From contig NZ_CP107958.1 of the NCBI RefSeq assembly GCF_036075115.1, positions 7,192,001-7,256,000 on the forward strand: DNA of 64,000 nucleotides, written 5' to 3'. The stretch is from Streptomyces sp. NBC_00377. GTDB lineage: Bacteria; Actinomycetota; Actinomycetes; Streptomycetales; Streptomycetaceae. The translations under genes were made by a program, and so were the position numbers. The notes beneath the pieces are model-generated. The model saw nothing but the letters and a program-made list of their open reading frames with translations, did no database searches and was not told the origin of the DNA. Below, in pieces: positions 24,036-33,121 of the stretch (positions are counted from its first letter, which is position 1; every line of letters starts with the position of its first letter).

Positions 24036-24170
24036 TCAGCCGTCCGGCCACCAGGTCCGGGCGATGTCCTTGCGCACCTCGGGGCGTCCGGCGGGCCGTT
24101 CTTCGGCCTCTTCGCGGATCCGGCGGGAGTCCGTCTTCTTCAGGGGCTTCTGCACGGTCGTACGGCGCAT
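24036..24170 (-). CDS. Small basic protein of 44 residues
   Basis: A short gene on the minus strand: MRRTTVQKPLKKTDSRRIRE leads into EEAEERPAGRPEV and ends ARTWWPDG. It has an ideal ribosome-binding site AAGGAGG (24176-24182) five bases before ATG 24170. The product is highly charged, Arg/Lys/Glu-rich, probably helical in the middle and has a terminal TWWPDG. I recall similar small proteins in other streptomycetes but cannot name a family or function. No membrane segment or signal peptide. It converges with the acetyltransferase gene. Confidence 0.65.
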   Translation of the reverse strand: MRRTTVQKPLKKTDSRRIREEAEERPAGRPEVRKDIARTWWPDG

Positions 24171-24253
24171 GGCTGCCTCCTTCAGGTGCTACCGGGTTCC
24201 GCGTTCTCGCGGAGGTAGACCATTTCGGGGAGACTTCCTCATCGGCGCCTGTT

Positions 24254-24300
24254 CTGTCAGTGGCGGCTGTCACGATTCGACTGTCAGTGGTGGGTGTCAC
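24254..24300 (+). repeat. Direct repeat of CTGTCAGTGGNGG-type sequence
   Basis: CTGTCAGTGGCGGCTGTCAC (24254-24273) and CTGTCAGTGGTGGGTGTCAC (24281-24300) are 18/20 identical, 27 bp apart, and end 10 bp before the methyltransferase ATG. They must lie in its promoter or leader. Confidence 0.7.
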
Positions 24301-24310
24301 TCTGGGGCAC

Positions 24311-24949
24311 ATGAGTGAAAAGAGTGACGAAACGACTCCGCCGCGTGTGGCCCGGGACAGGGGCCGGGGTAGGGACTGGGACGCGGCCGCGGCCGCCTTC
24401 GACGAGGAGCCGGACCACGGCCTGCGCGACCCCGGGGTGCGCGCCGCCTGGGCCCGGCGGCTGCGCGGCTGGCTGCCGGAGCGCGCCGGTGACGTTCTCG
24501 ACCTGGGCTGCGGTACCGGCAGTCTGTCGCTCCTCGCGGCCGAGCAGGGACACCGGGTCACCGGGGTCGACCTGTCCCGGGCCATGATCGACCTGGCCCG
24601 CGCGAAACTGGCCGGGCGTGACGCGGTGTTCCTGCTCGGTGACGCCGCGGAGCCGCCGGTCGGTGAGCAGCGTTTCGACGCCCTGCTCGTGCGGCACGTG
24701 CTGTGGACCCTGCCCCGGCCCGAGCGGGCCCTGCGGCACTGGCGCGGTCTGCTGCGGCCCGGGGGCCGGCTCGTGCTGGTCGAGGGCGTGTGGGGGACCG
24801 TCAGCCCGGTGGGAATACCGGAGGACCGGCTGACCGCCCTGCTGGCCCCGCTGTGCGACCACACGCGCGTGGAGCGGCTGTCGCAGGACGCGGAGCTGTG
24901 GGGCGGCCCGGTGCCGGACCAGCGGTACGCGGTGGTGGCGACGGTGTGA
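24311..24949 (+). CDS. SAM-dependent class I methyltransferase
   Basis: 212-residue methyltransferase with motif I DVLDLGCGTGSLSLLAAEQGH near residue 63, the acidic end of strand two in GVDLSRAMIDLARAK, FLLGDAAEPPV and LLRPGGRLVLVEG (motif III). The overall type is the methyltransferase 11/25 group, acting on small molecules; the acceptor is unknown. ATG 24311 is preferred to the upstream 24260 since the latter would translate through the direct repeats. Terminator hairpin follows the stop. Confidence 0.83.
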   Translation: MSEKSDETTPPRVARDRGRGRDWDAAAAAFDEEPDHGLRDPGVRAAWARRLRGWLPERAGDVLDLGCGTGSLSLLAAEQGHRVTGVDLSRAMIDLARAKLAGRDAVFLLGDAAEPPVGEQRFDALLVRHVLWTLPRPERALRHWRGLLRPGGRLVLVEGVWGTVSPVGIPEDRLTALLAPLCDHTRVERLSQDAELWGGPVPDQRYAVVATV

Positions 24950-24954
24950 GCACC

Positions 24955-24980
24955 GGGCCGGGCGGGCCGGCGCCCGGCCC
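24955..24980. terminator. Bidirectional hairpin terminator
   Basis: 9-bp arms GGGCCGGGC / GCCCGGCCC with an 8-base loop between convergent genes. Confidence 0.65.
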
Positions 24981-24982
24981 TC

Positions 24983-25486
24983 TCAGGTCAGCAGGGACTC
25001 CAGGCCGCCCACGGCCCTGGCGAGCGCCTCCAGTTCGTCGAGGGCGGTCAGCGCGGCCGCCGCGGCCGCCGGGTCCCGTTCGGCCAGCCCGCTCTCCTCG
25101 AACTCGTCCTCGTCCAGTCGCCGTACGTCCGTGCCGTCGGCGGAGCGCCACAGGTCCAGGTCGAGATCCTCGACGACCAGCTCGCCCCCGGACAGCGCGG
25201 CCGGGCGGGTGACGTCGCAGTACCAGCCCTTCAGCGCGCCCGTCGCCGTACGGACCTCCTTGACCGAGTACCAGCGGTCGCGCCAGTAGTACTCGGTGAA
25301 GACGTCACCCGCCTCGAACCGTACGAAGCCGAAGTCGCGTACGCCGTCACCGGCCCAGGGGGCGCGCACGGCGATCCGGGTGCCGTCGTCGGACAGCAGT
25401 CCGGCCGTGTAACGGATCTTCGTCCGGCCGCCCTTGAGGAGGACCACCTCCACGGGGCGCGCCGGTTCAGCCGAGTTCACGGACAT
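24983..25486 (-). CDS. DUF402 domain protein (possible nucleotide phosphatase)
   Basis: 167-residue acidic protein with the DUF402 core: YTEYYWRDRWYSVKEVRTATG-like segment (FTEYYWRDRWYSVKEV), LKGWYCDVTRPA and LVVEDLDLDLWRSADG. In characterised relatives of this fold (Ntdp/FomD types) the conserved DxDLDL acids bind divalent metal for nucleoside di/triphosphate or cytidylyl-phosphonate hydrolysis. The acids are present here. Its start overlaps the end of the upstream acetyltransferase gene by 20 bp, so the two are co-translated. Substrate is not known. Confidence 0.75.
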   Translation of the reverse strand: MSVNSAEPARPVEVVLLKGGRTKIRYTAGLLSDDGTRIAVRAPWAGDGVRDFGFVRFEAGDVFTEYYWRDRWYSVKEVRTATGALKGWYCDVTRPAALSGGELVVEDLDLDLWRSADGTDVRRLDEDEFEESGLAERDPAAAAAALTALDELEALARAVGGLESLLT

Positions 25487-26402
25487 GCCGTACCTCCGTC
25501 GCGCGGATCTCGTACCCGAACCACCTGTTGATCGCGAGCATCGGCTCGTTGTCCGCGTCGTTGCCGGTGTACGCCTCCGTGTACCCCGCGGCGCGGGCCC
25601 GGTGCAGCGAGTGGTTCTTGGCGAGCCTGGCCAGGCCCCGGCCCCGGTAGGCGCGGGCGGTGCCGGTCATGGCGGTGCTGTACCTGCCGGGGTTGTGGGC
25701 GTGGGTGTGGGCGACGCTGAAGGCGACGGGGCGGCCGTCGGCCACGGCGACCGAGGTCAGCTCGGCGTTCAGGTGGGGATGCCGCCAGTACTCGTCGACC
25801 CACGCCCGGTAGTCGGTGAACTCGGTGGCGATGTCGCCCGGTTCGTCCGAACCGGCCTCCGCGTCCAGGGCGAACAGCGGGCGCGGGTCGTCGGCGAAGT
25901 CGGCGGCGGTGCGCAGTTCGACGCCGGGCGGGGGATCCTGGAGCGGCGGCAGCGCGGCGCGCGCGAGGTCCAGGTGGAGGAAGTGCGCGGAGCGGCTCGG
26001 CCGGTAGCCGTGTCCTTCGGCGAAGGCCCGGTCGCCCGGTTCGTCCAGGACCCAGGTGAACAGCTTCACCGCGCCGTGGGCCGCCAGGTGCTCCTCGGCG
26101 GCGCGGACCAGCAGGGTGCCCGCGCCGCGCCCGGTGCGCGCGGGGTCCACATAGACGTTCAGGGTCCCCTGGCCGGGCTCGGGGCTGTCGTGGGCGAGGC
26201 TCACCTGGGCCGTGCCGATGATCTCGTCGTCCTCCACCGCGACCAGCTTGCGGGCGTGGGCGCCGGGGTGGGACAGGGACAGGCCGTGCAGCACGGAGGC
26301 CGGGCTGAAGGACACATGAGGCAGCGCGTGGTGCCGGACCCGGATGAAGCCCTCGATGTCGGCGGGCGTGCCGGGGCGCAGGTCGCGCACGATGACGGTC
26401 AT
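25467..26402 (-). CDS. Tandem-domain GNAT acetyltransferase
   Basis: 311-residue protein with two GNAT halves. The first has IRVRHHALPHVSF, GTAQVSL, LNVYVDPARTGRGAGTLLVRAAEEHLA (acetyl-CoA-binding motif). The second has SVAVADGRPVAFSVAH, TGTARAYRGRGLARLAKNHSLHRARAAGYTEAYTGNDADNEPMLAINRWFGYEI. Two-domain GNATs of this sort resemble mycothiol-synthase-like or EIS-like proteins in architecture, but this one is not clearly either. ATG 26402 is the first start after the upstream non-conserved extension. It is divergent from a GntR gene 96 bp away. Confidence 0.82.
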   Translation of the reverse strand: MTVIVRDLRPGTPADIEGFIRVRHHALPHVSFSPASVLHGLSLSHPGAHARKLVAVEDDEIIGTAQVSLAHDSPEPGQGTLNVYVDPARTGRGAGTLLVRAAEEHLAAHGAVKLFTWVLDEPGDRAFAEGHGYRPSRSAHFLHLDLARAALPPLQDPPPGVELRTAADFADDPRPLFALDAEAGSDEPGDIATEFTDYRAWVDEYWRHPHLNAELTSVAVADGRPVAFSVAHTHAHNPGRYSTAMTGTARAYRGRGLARLAKNHSLHRARAAGYTEAYTGNDADNEPMLAINRWFGYEIRATEVRHVRELG

Positions 26403-26498
26403 ATGCGTGCACGCTACGGTCGGACGGAGCCCGGGTGCCTCCCATTTTCGGCGTCGGTCCGCGCCCCCGTCCGCCGGAGGGTGCGGGACAATCGGCCC

Positions 26499-26867
26499 GT
26501 GACCTTGAAGATCCACATCGATGAGAGCGCCGCCCCCTACGAGCAGGTGCGGGCGCAGATCGCCGAACAGGCGCGGTCGGGAGCGCTGCCGGTCGGGTAC
26601 CGGCTGCCGACGGTGCGGGGACTGGCCGAGTCGCTGGGCCTCGCCGCGAACACCGTCGCCAAGGCGTACCGGGCGCTGGAGGGGGACGGGGTGATCGAGA
26701 CCCGGGGGCGCAACGGCACGTTCGTCGCCGCCGCCGGACCGGCGGCGGAGCGGGAGGCGGCGGGCGCCGCGCAGGCCTATGCCGAGCGGGTGGTGCGGCT
26801 GGGACTCACCGAGGAGCAGGCGTCGGCCGCCGTACGGGACGCCCTGCGGGCGGCCTACGAACGGTGA
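26499..26867 (+). CDS. GntR-family regulator, YtrA type
   Basis: 122-residue short GntR protein. The winged helix is complete (PYEQVRAQIAEQARSGAL, YRLPTVRGLAESLGLAANTVAKAYRALEGDGVIETRGRNGTFV), followed by only a two-helix C-terminal segment ending LRAAYER, which is the YtrA subfamily layout. YtrA regulators usually sit before ABC exporters; here no ABC gene follows, and the nearest gene is the divergent tandem GNAT. Starts at GTG 26499, with little Shine-Dalgarno sequence, so a leaderless transcript is possible. Confidence 0.85.
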   Translation: MTLKIHIDESAAPYEQVRAQIAEQARSGALPVGYRLPTVRGLAESLGLAANTVAKAYRALEGDGVIETRGRNGTFVAAAGPAAEREAAGAAQAYAERVVRLGLTEEQASAAVRDALRAAYER

Positions 26868-27067
26868 TCACGGTGTCCCGCGGGAGGTGACATCAGAGGC
26901 GTTCAGCGGACGCCGAGAGCGGGCGGACGCCGAGAGCGGGCGGGCGGTGCGCGAGGCGTGGTGAGCGGTGTGCCGTGCGCGCTATGGGTGCTGTGGCGCC
27001 GGGGCTTCGGGTGCGGGCGGAACCCGGCGCGTCCGGGTGCGGCAGGGGTGGCCGAACGGCGTGGTGC

Positions 27068-27841
27068 TCAGTGGGGTGCGGCGAGCACGCCCCGTGTACG
27101 CGTCACCCGCAGCCCGGCCCGTTGCGCGGTCCGCCCGAACAGCGCCGCGTTCTCCACCGCCGCGCCGCCGGGGTCGTTGTTGAAGTACGTGTACACGTCG
27201 GCGTCGTCCGGCCAGGTCGTCGCGATGCGGTCCAGCCAGGTCTCCAGGGCACGGCGGCCGTAGTGCGGCCAGGGGTGGGCCCGCCCCTGGTGGAAGCGGA
27301 CGTACCCCCAGTCCGCGGTGCGCCACAGCGGGGTGACGGGGCGGGAGCGGACGTCCGCCCAGCACAGGGCCGCGTTCCTGGCATCGAGGACGCCCCGTAC
27401 CTCGGGTGTCCACCACGACTCGTGCCGTGGCTCCACCGCGACGCGGGTCCCCGGCGGGAAACAGGCCAGACAGGCGTCCAGCAGCCGGGCGTCGGCCCGC
27501 AGGGTCGGCGGCAGCTGGAGCAGCACCGGGCCGAGGCGGGCGCCCAGGCCGGCCGCGTGGCTCATCAGGCGCTGCACCGGCTCCTCGGGCTCCTTGAGCC
27601 GCTTGATGTGGGTCAGATAGCGGCTCGCCTTCACCGCCACCACGAAGTCGGGCGGGACACGCTCGGCCCAGGCCGCGAACGTCTCCCGTGACGGCAGCCG
27701 GTAGAAGGCGTTGTTGATCTCGACGGTGGCGAAGTGCCCGGTGTACTCCTCCAGCCACCGCCGCACGGGGACGTCGGCCGGGTACAGGACGCCCTTCCAG
27801 TCCTTGTACTGCCAGCCCGACGTGCCCACGTACAGGGTCAT
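27068..27841 (-). CDS. DUF72 family protein
   Basis: 257-residue soluble TIM-barrel-like protein. It begins LYVGTSGWQYKDWKGVLYP and shows FATVEINNAFYRLPSRETFAAWAERVP, LGPVLLQLPPTLRAD, VAVEPRHESWW and YTYFNNDPGGAAVENA. These strings define the DUF72 (YecE) family, found in all kingdoms and without a settled reaction. A conserved Glu (VEINNAFY) and the terminal FNND acids may form the active site. Transcribed with the AAA ATPase gene 16 bp upstream, on the same strand. Confidence 0.87.
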   Translation of the reverse strand: MTLYVGTSGWQYKDWKGVLYPADVPVRRWLEEYTGHFATVEINNAFYRLPSRETFAAWAERVPPDFVVAVKASRYLTHIKRLKEPEEPVQRLMSHAAGLGARLGPVLLQLPPTLRADARLLDACLACFPPGTRVAVEPRHESWWTPEVRGVLDARNAALCWADVRSRPVTPLWRTADWGYVRFHQGRAHPWPHYGRRALETWLDRIATTWPDDADVYTYFNNDPGGAAVENAALFGRTAQRAGLRVTRTRGVLAAPH

Positions 27842-27857
27842 ACGTCCATCAAAACAC

Positions 27858-28967
<1,110 letters not shown>

Positions 28968-29033
28968 GCCGCCATGATCCGGCACAGGAGCGTCGTCCGC
29001 ACCCGGTTTCCGCAGTGCGCGAGGTACGCCCGG

Positions 29034-29069
29034 TGTGTCGGACGTGCCGGATGTGTCGGACGTGCCGGA
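29034..29069. repeat. Two 18-bp tandem repeats
   Basis: TGTGTCGGACGTGCCGGA occurs twice in a row upstream of the AAA ATPase gene. Confidence 0.7.
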
Positions 29070-29097
29070 TGCCGGGAGCGGGTCCGGTCCCTCGCAC

Positions 29098-29127
29098 GTG
29101 GCCCCGGCCCGGTCCGGCCGGGGCCAC
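29098..29127 (-). terminator. Terminator of the deacetylase/glycosyltransferase operon
   Basis: Perfect 12-bp stem GTGGCCCCGGCC / GGCCGGGGCCAC with a 6-base loop, 4 bp beyond the deacetylase stop codon. Confidence 0.78.
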
Positions 29128-29130
29128 CCC

Positions 29131-29916
29131 TCACACCGTTCGCCGGAGTCCCCGGGTCCGCCGCACCACCGCGTACCCCTTGGTCAGCGCCCGGTCCCGT
29201 GCGAACGTCCGGCCGATCGCCCTGCCGTCGACGAGCCGTTCGAACTCCTCGGTGTCCGTGGTGCGCCGTACCGTCACCCGCCGCAGGGCGTACGGCCCCT
29301 GGGCGCGGCGGGCGAGGGAGTTGCCCACGGCGAGCGCCTGGGCGAACCCCTGTCCGCGCACCGCCGTGCGCACCCGGCGGCTGGAGTAGCCGTACGGGTA
29401 GGCGAACGACACGGGATGGGAGCCCAGTTCGTCGGCGACGAGGTCCCGGCAGCGGCTCAGCTCGGTGCGCAGCCGGGTGTCGTCGAGACGGTCGAGCTGC
29501 GGGTGGGTGTGGCTGTGGCCGCCGATCTCGACGCCGGCGTCCGCCAGCCGGCGCACCTGCCGCCAGTCCAGCATGGTGTCCGGGCCGCCGCCGGTGTCGT
29601 GGGCGCCCCGGATCCAGCCGGTGGTCACGAACAGGGTGGCCGGGAAGCCGTGTTCTGCCAGCGCCGGGAGGGCGTGCCGGTGCACGCCCTCGTAGCCGTC
29701 GTCGAAGGTGATCAGGACCGGGCGGACCGGCAGCGGCCGGCCGGTCCGCCAACGGGCCGCCAGTTCGGCGGTGGTGAGCGGGGTCAGCCCGCGGTCCGCG
29801 ATCACCGCCAGCTGCTCGGCGAACGCCTCGGGTGTGACCGAGAGCGTGCGGGTGGCGTGGTTGGGTTCGGTGGCGACCGAGTGGTACATGAGGATCGGCA
29901 CACGTGTCCCCGTCAT
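29131..29916 (-). CDS. Polysaccharide deacetylase (NodB domain)
   Basis: 261-residue carbohydrate esterase family 4 protein. Motif 1 is LITFDDGYEGV (general base and metal Asp), motif 2 is GGHSHTHPQLDRL (the H-x3-H metal ligands), motif 3 is FAYPYGYSSRRVR. It starts PILMYHSV as typical NodB-like deacetylases do. No signal peptide or membrane helix is seen, so it may act in the cytoplasm on a lipid-linked or nascent glycan. Its ATG (29916) overlaps the stop of the upstream glycosyltransferase, making it the last gene of a three-gene operon followed by a strong terminator. Confidence 0.88.
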   Translation of the reverse strand: MTGTRVPILMYHSVATEPNHATRTLSVTPEAFAEQLAVIADRGLTPLTTAELAARWRTGRPLPVRPVLITFDDGYEGVHRHALPALAEHGFPATLFVTTGWIRGAHDTGGGPDTMLDWRQVRRLADAGVEIGGHSHTHPQLDRLDDTRLRTELSRCRDLVADELGSHPVSFAYPYGYSSRRVRTAVRGQGFAQALAVGNSLARRAQGPYALRRVTVRRTTDTEEFERLVDGRAIGRTFARDRALTKGYAVVRRTRGLRRTV

Positions 29917-30911
29917 GCGGCACGCTCCACCCGGTCCGCGGGGATCGGCACCACGGCGAACGTCGTCCCGGCCCGTCGCGCCCGCAAGCTGCCGACCGCG
30001 TACCCGCCGGCCGCCGTCAGCACCCCGGCGACGATCGCGGCCGCCCGCCGGGCCCCGCCGGGGCGGGCCAGCAGCTGGTCGCGCAGTCCGCGGACCACAC
30101 CGGCCGGCAATACCCGGGTGGCGTAACGGCGTTCGGACTCGAGCCCCTTGTCGGCGCCGACGCTGCGGGCGACGAGCGCCTTGGACAGGCCCTCGGCGTA
30201 GGCGCGGGTGCGGAAGTACCCGAAGTGCTCGCGCGCCTCGGGCACCTTGTGATGGATCACCGCGCGGTCGTCCATCAGCAGGATCGCGTCGGGTCTCGCG
30301 CGGCTGAGCCGGATGCACAGGTCCGTCTCCTCGCCGCCCATCGGGCGTTTGCTGCCGTCGCGTCCGATGCCGCTGGCGAAGCCGCCCACGAAGTCGAACG
30401 CGGTACGCCGGAACGAGGCGTTCCCGCCGAGGATGTTGCGCACCCGGACCCGGCCGGGCGGCAGGCCCCGGTAGGAGCAGCCCACCACCCAGTCGAACTC
30501 CTCGGGGAACCAGGCGGGACGCCGGCCGGAGGACCAGACGGGTACCGCCCGGCCGCCGACGGCGAGGACCCGGGGATCGGAGTAGGGGTCGGCGAACCGG
30601 CGCAGCCAGTCCCGTTCGGCGACGGCGTCGTCGTCGAGGAAGGCGATGATCTCGCCCCGGGAGGCGGCGATCCCGGTGTTGCGGCCGGCCGACAGACCGC
30701 GCGGGCCCGCGTTGGGCAGCACCCGCACCTCGTAGGTCTCCTTGTACTCGCTCCGCAGCCGGTCCAGGAGCGTCGGGTTGTGGTCGACGACGAGCAGGGT
30801 CTCCAGGGCCGGGTGGGTCTGCGCCCGCACCGAGGCGACCGCCGCGAGGATGTCCTCCCAGCGGTCCTCGGTGTACACGCAGACGACGACGGAGACGCCG
30901 ACGGCGCTCAA
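29913..30911 (-). CDS. Glycosyltransferase family 2 with C-terminal membrane helix
   Basis: 332-residue inverting glycosyltransferase. It starts VGVSVVVCVYTEDRWEDIL and shows LLVVDHNPT, GLSAGRNTGIAASRGEIIAFLDDDAVAE (DxD nucleotide-sugar/metal motif), ILGGNASFRRTAFDFVGGF and MGGEETDLCIRL, typical of GT2 rhamnosyl/other sugar transferases. A hydrophobic helix near residues 285-305 (AAAIVAGVLTAAGGYAVG) probably tethers it to the membrane. The start codon is TTG 30911, overlapping the TGA of the upstream gene (TTGA) behind GGGAGAG. Donor and acceptor are unknown. Confidence 0.83.
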   Translation of the reverse strand: MSAVGVSVVVCVYTEDRWEDILAAVASVRAQTHPALETLLVVDHNPTLLDRLRSEYKETYEVRVLPNAGPRGLSAGRNTGIAASRGEIIAFLDDDAVAERDWLRRFADPYSDPRVLAVGGRAVPVWSSGRRPAWFPEEFDWVVGCSYRGLPPGRVRVRNILGGNASFRRTAFDFVGGFASGIGRDGSKRPMGGEETDLCIRLSRARPDAILLMDDRAVIHHKVPEAREHFGYFRTRAYAEGLSKALVARSVGADKGLESERRYATRVLPAGVVRGLRDQLLARPGGARRAAAIVAGVLTAAGGYAVGSLRARRAGTTFAVVPIPADRVERAA

Positions 30912-31738
30912 GACGTCTCTCCCGGGACCGGGTCGAGCAGCGGGGAGCGGCGGCCCGGGCGGCGCAGGGCACGCCGGTTGGACCGCTCCTGGAGGATCAC
31001 CCGCAGCACGCGCAGGCCGTCGCGGACGGCACGCAGATTGCTGACGCCGTGGATGCGCAGGTACTCGTGGCTGGGGATCTCCTGCACCTTCAGACCGGCC
31101 TTGACGACCCGGATGTTCATCAGGGTCTCGACCTCGAAGCCGGTGCAGTCCAGTTCGATCTTGTCCAGGCAGTGCCGCCAGAACGCGTTGTAGCCGTAGC
31201 ACAGGTCGGTGTACCGGGCGCCGAACTTGCGGTTGACGACGGCGCACAGCACCCGGTTGCCGAGCCACCGGACGAAGGTCATGTCGTCGGTGCCCCCGCC
31301 GTTGGCGAAACGGGAGCCCTTGGCGAAGTCCGCGCCCGAGACGAGGGCGGAGACGTACGACACGATCTCGTTGCCGTCGGCCGAGCCGTCCGCGTCGACC
31401 ATCACGATGATGTCGCCGCTGCACGCCTCGAAGCCGGTGATCAGGGCGTCGCCCTTGCCCCGGCCCTGCTGCCCCACGACCTTGACCCCGGGCCACAGTG
31501 CACGCGCGACCCGCACGGTGTCGTCGGTGGAGTTGCCGTCGACCAGGACCACTTCGTGGATCCAGTCCGGCAGGGTCTTGAACACGTACGGAAGGTTCTC
31601 GGCCTCGTTCATCGCCGGGATGACCACGCTCACCGGCGGTGTGATGGCCAGGTGCGAGGTGATGGGCCGGTACTTGCCGACGGTCGACGGGTCTTGGAGA
31701 TCCCCGCCCGAGGTCGCCGGCTGCAGAACGGAACTCAT
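30908..31738 (-). CDS. Dolichol-phosphate-mannose synthase-like glycosyltransferase (GT2)
   Basis: 276-residue GT2 enzyme: PPVSVVIPAMNEAENLPYV, HEVVLVDGNSTDDTVRVA, GRGKGDALITGFEACSGDIIVMVDADGSADG and FEVETLMNIRVVKAGLKVQEIPSHE are the polyprenyl-phosphate sugar transferase hallmarks. It lacks C-terminal membrane helices. It would transfer a sugar from a nucleotide donor to a polyprenyl phosphate. It begins the operon, with ATG 31738; the apparent N-terminal extension to 31945 is not conserved. A GC hairpin at 31763-31784 lies in its leader. With the next two genes it suggests assembly and deacetylation of a surface glycan. Confidence 0.83.
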   Translation of the reverse strand: MSSVLQPATSGGDLQDPSTVGKYRPITSHLAITPPVSVVIPAMNEAENLPYVFKTLPDWIHEVVLVDGNSTDDTVRVARALWPGVKVVGQQGRGKGDALITGFEACSGDIIVMVDADGSADGNEIVSYVSALVSGADFAKGSRFANGGGTDDMTFVRWLGNRVLCAVVNRKFGARYTDLCYGYNAFWRHCLDKIELDCTGFEVETLMNIRVVKAGLKVQEIPSHEYLRIHGVSNLRAVRDGLRVLRVILQERSNRRALRRPGRRSPLLDPVPGETS

Positions 31739-31762
31739 GAGTCTGGTCCCTCTCGTCCGGTG

Positions 31763-31784
31763 GGCCGCCCTCCCCTGGGCGGCC
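31763..31784 (-). promoter_or_regulatory. Leader hairpin upstream of GT2 operon
   Basis: 8-bp arms GGCCGCCC / GGGCGGCC with a 6-base loop, 25 bp upstream of ATG 31738. Confidence 0.45.
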
Positions 31785-32298
31785 TGGAATTCACGTCCGG
31801 TTCGAAAGGGGGGTTTCTCACCCATGGCGGAGTGATCTCCGCGCAGACACGGGTGAGCTGGCAAAGCTGATCGGCCACCGGTCGGAAGACGGCGGCCGAG
31901 CGCGCGGCACGGCCCGGTCACCAGTGCGGTCACCGAGCACGGCACCCCCCTACCGCGCTCCCGCCCCGATACCGCCGCGGTCCCTGAGCCCTCCCCTGGA
32001 GCCGATGCCGACGGTCCGGTGCGAGTGAGATGTATGACGGTATTGACGATTACGCCCGGATGGCAAGCCCTTGATGGTCTGCTTACCTTTTTGTTCGTTT
32101 GACCGTTACGAAACGATGCGCCCAGTTAGCAGGAACGGACACAAGTGCTCCCCGGACGTCAAAGTGGGGCGCGGGAAAGGGCGTTGACGAGCGAGCCCGC
32201 CCCCTGTACCCCCTCGCCTCCCGGCGCCGGAAGTTTTGGCATGGACACTTCCGATCAACGCGCGTAGTTGCTACGACAGTTATGGCAGAGATCCTGCT
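31785..32298. other. Divergent intergenic region
   Basis: About 510 bp between the GT2 operon and the SGNH lipase gene. The stretch 32030-32120 is locally A/T-rich (a T5 run near 32089) and probably holds promoters. A 71-codon frame at 32099 was judged unlikely because it overlaps the lipase ribosome-binding site. Confidence 0.4.
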
Positions 32299-32310
32299 AA
32301 AGGAGGTTCC

Positions 32311-33117
32311 ATGAGATCTTCCCGACTTGTCGTGTTCGTGAGCTCACTCCTCCTCGCCCTCGGCACCGCCCTCACCGGGGCGGCCTCGGCCCACAGCGCC
32401 CAACTCGCGGCGAGCGGTGGGTATGTGGCGCTGGGGGACTCCTACTCCTCCGGCGTCGGCGCGGGCAGCTACATCAGCTCCAGCGGCGCCTGCAAGCGCA
32501 GCACCAAGGCGTACCCGTACCTGTGGAACGCCGCCCACGCCCCGTCGTCGTTCACCTTCGCGGCCTGCTCGGGCGCCCGAACGGATGAAGTTCTGGCAAG
32601 TCAGCTCGGCGGCCTGAACAGCTCGACCGGTCTGGTCTCCATCACCGCAGGCGGCAACGACGCCGGCTTCGCCGACGTCATGACGACCTGTGTCACCGGC
32701 TCCGACAGCACCTGTCTCTCCCGCATCGCCACCGCCCGGGCCTACGTCGACTCGACGCTTCCCGGCAAGCTCGACACCGTCTACTCCGCCATCAGCGCCA
32801 AGGCGCCCGACGCGCACGTCGTCGTCATCGGCTACCCCCGCTTCTACAAGCTCGGCACGGTCTGCCTCGGCCTGTCCGAGGCCAAGCGTTCCGCCATCAA
32901 CAGCGCGGCCGACTACCTCGACGCCGCCACCGCCCGGCGGGCCGCCGCCCACGGCTTCGCCTTCGGTGACGTCCGCACCCCGTTCGCCGGCCACGAGATC
33001 TGCTCCGGCAGCTCCTGGCTGCACAGTCTCAACTGGCTGAACATCGGCGAGTCCTACCACCCGAACGCGTCCGGCCAGTCGGGTGGCTACCTGCCGGTCC
33101 TGAACAGCGCCGCCTGA
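32311..33117 (+). CDS. Secreted SGNH (GDSL-like) lipase
   Basis: 268-residue secreted lipase. Signal peptide residues 1-27 (MRSSRLVVFVSSLLLALG core, ASA cleavage). The SGNH blocks are complete: block I ALGDSYSSGVG with Ser44, block III SITAGGNDAGF with Asn116, block V GESYHPN with His250; six cysteines (SGACKRST, FAACSGA, TTCVTG, STCLSR, TVCLG, HEICSG) would form three disulfides. This is the Streptomyces rimosus/coelicolor extracellular lipase type, which uses a Ser-His pair with backbone carbonyl help. AAAGGAGG precedes ATG 32311 by four bases. The kinase gene converges with only 4 bp between stops. Confidence 0.92.
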   Translation: MRSSRLVVFVSSLLLALGTALTGAASAHSAQLAASGGYVALGDSYSSGVGAGSYISSSGACKRSTKAYPYLWNAAHAPSSFTFAACSGARTDEVLASQLGGLNSSTGLVSITAGGNDAGFADVMTTCVTGSDSTCLSRIATARAYVDSTLPGKLDTVYSAISAKAPDAHVVVIGYPRFYKLGTVCLGLSEAKRSAINSAADYLDAATARRAAAHGFAFGDVRTPFAGHEICSGSSWLHSLNWLNIGESYHPNASGQSGGYLPVLNSAA

Positions 33118-33121
33118 TCCG

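Noticed and set aside
32099..32314. 71-codon frame ahead of the SGNH lipase
   Set aside because: It runs through the lipase ribosome-binding site, lacks its own, and has poor codon bias.
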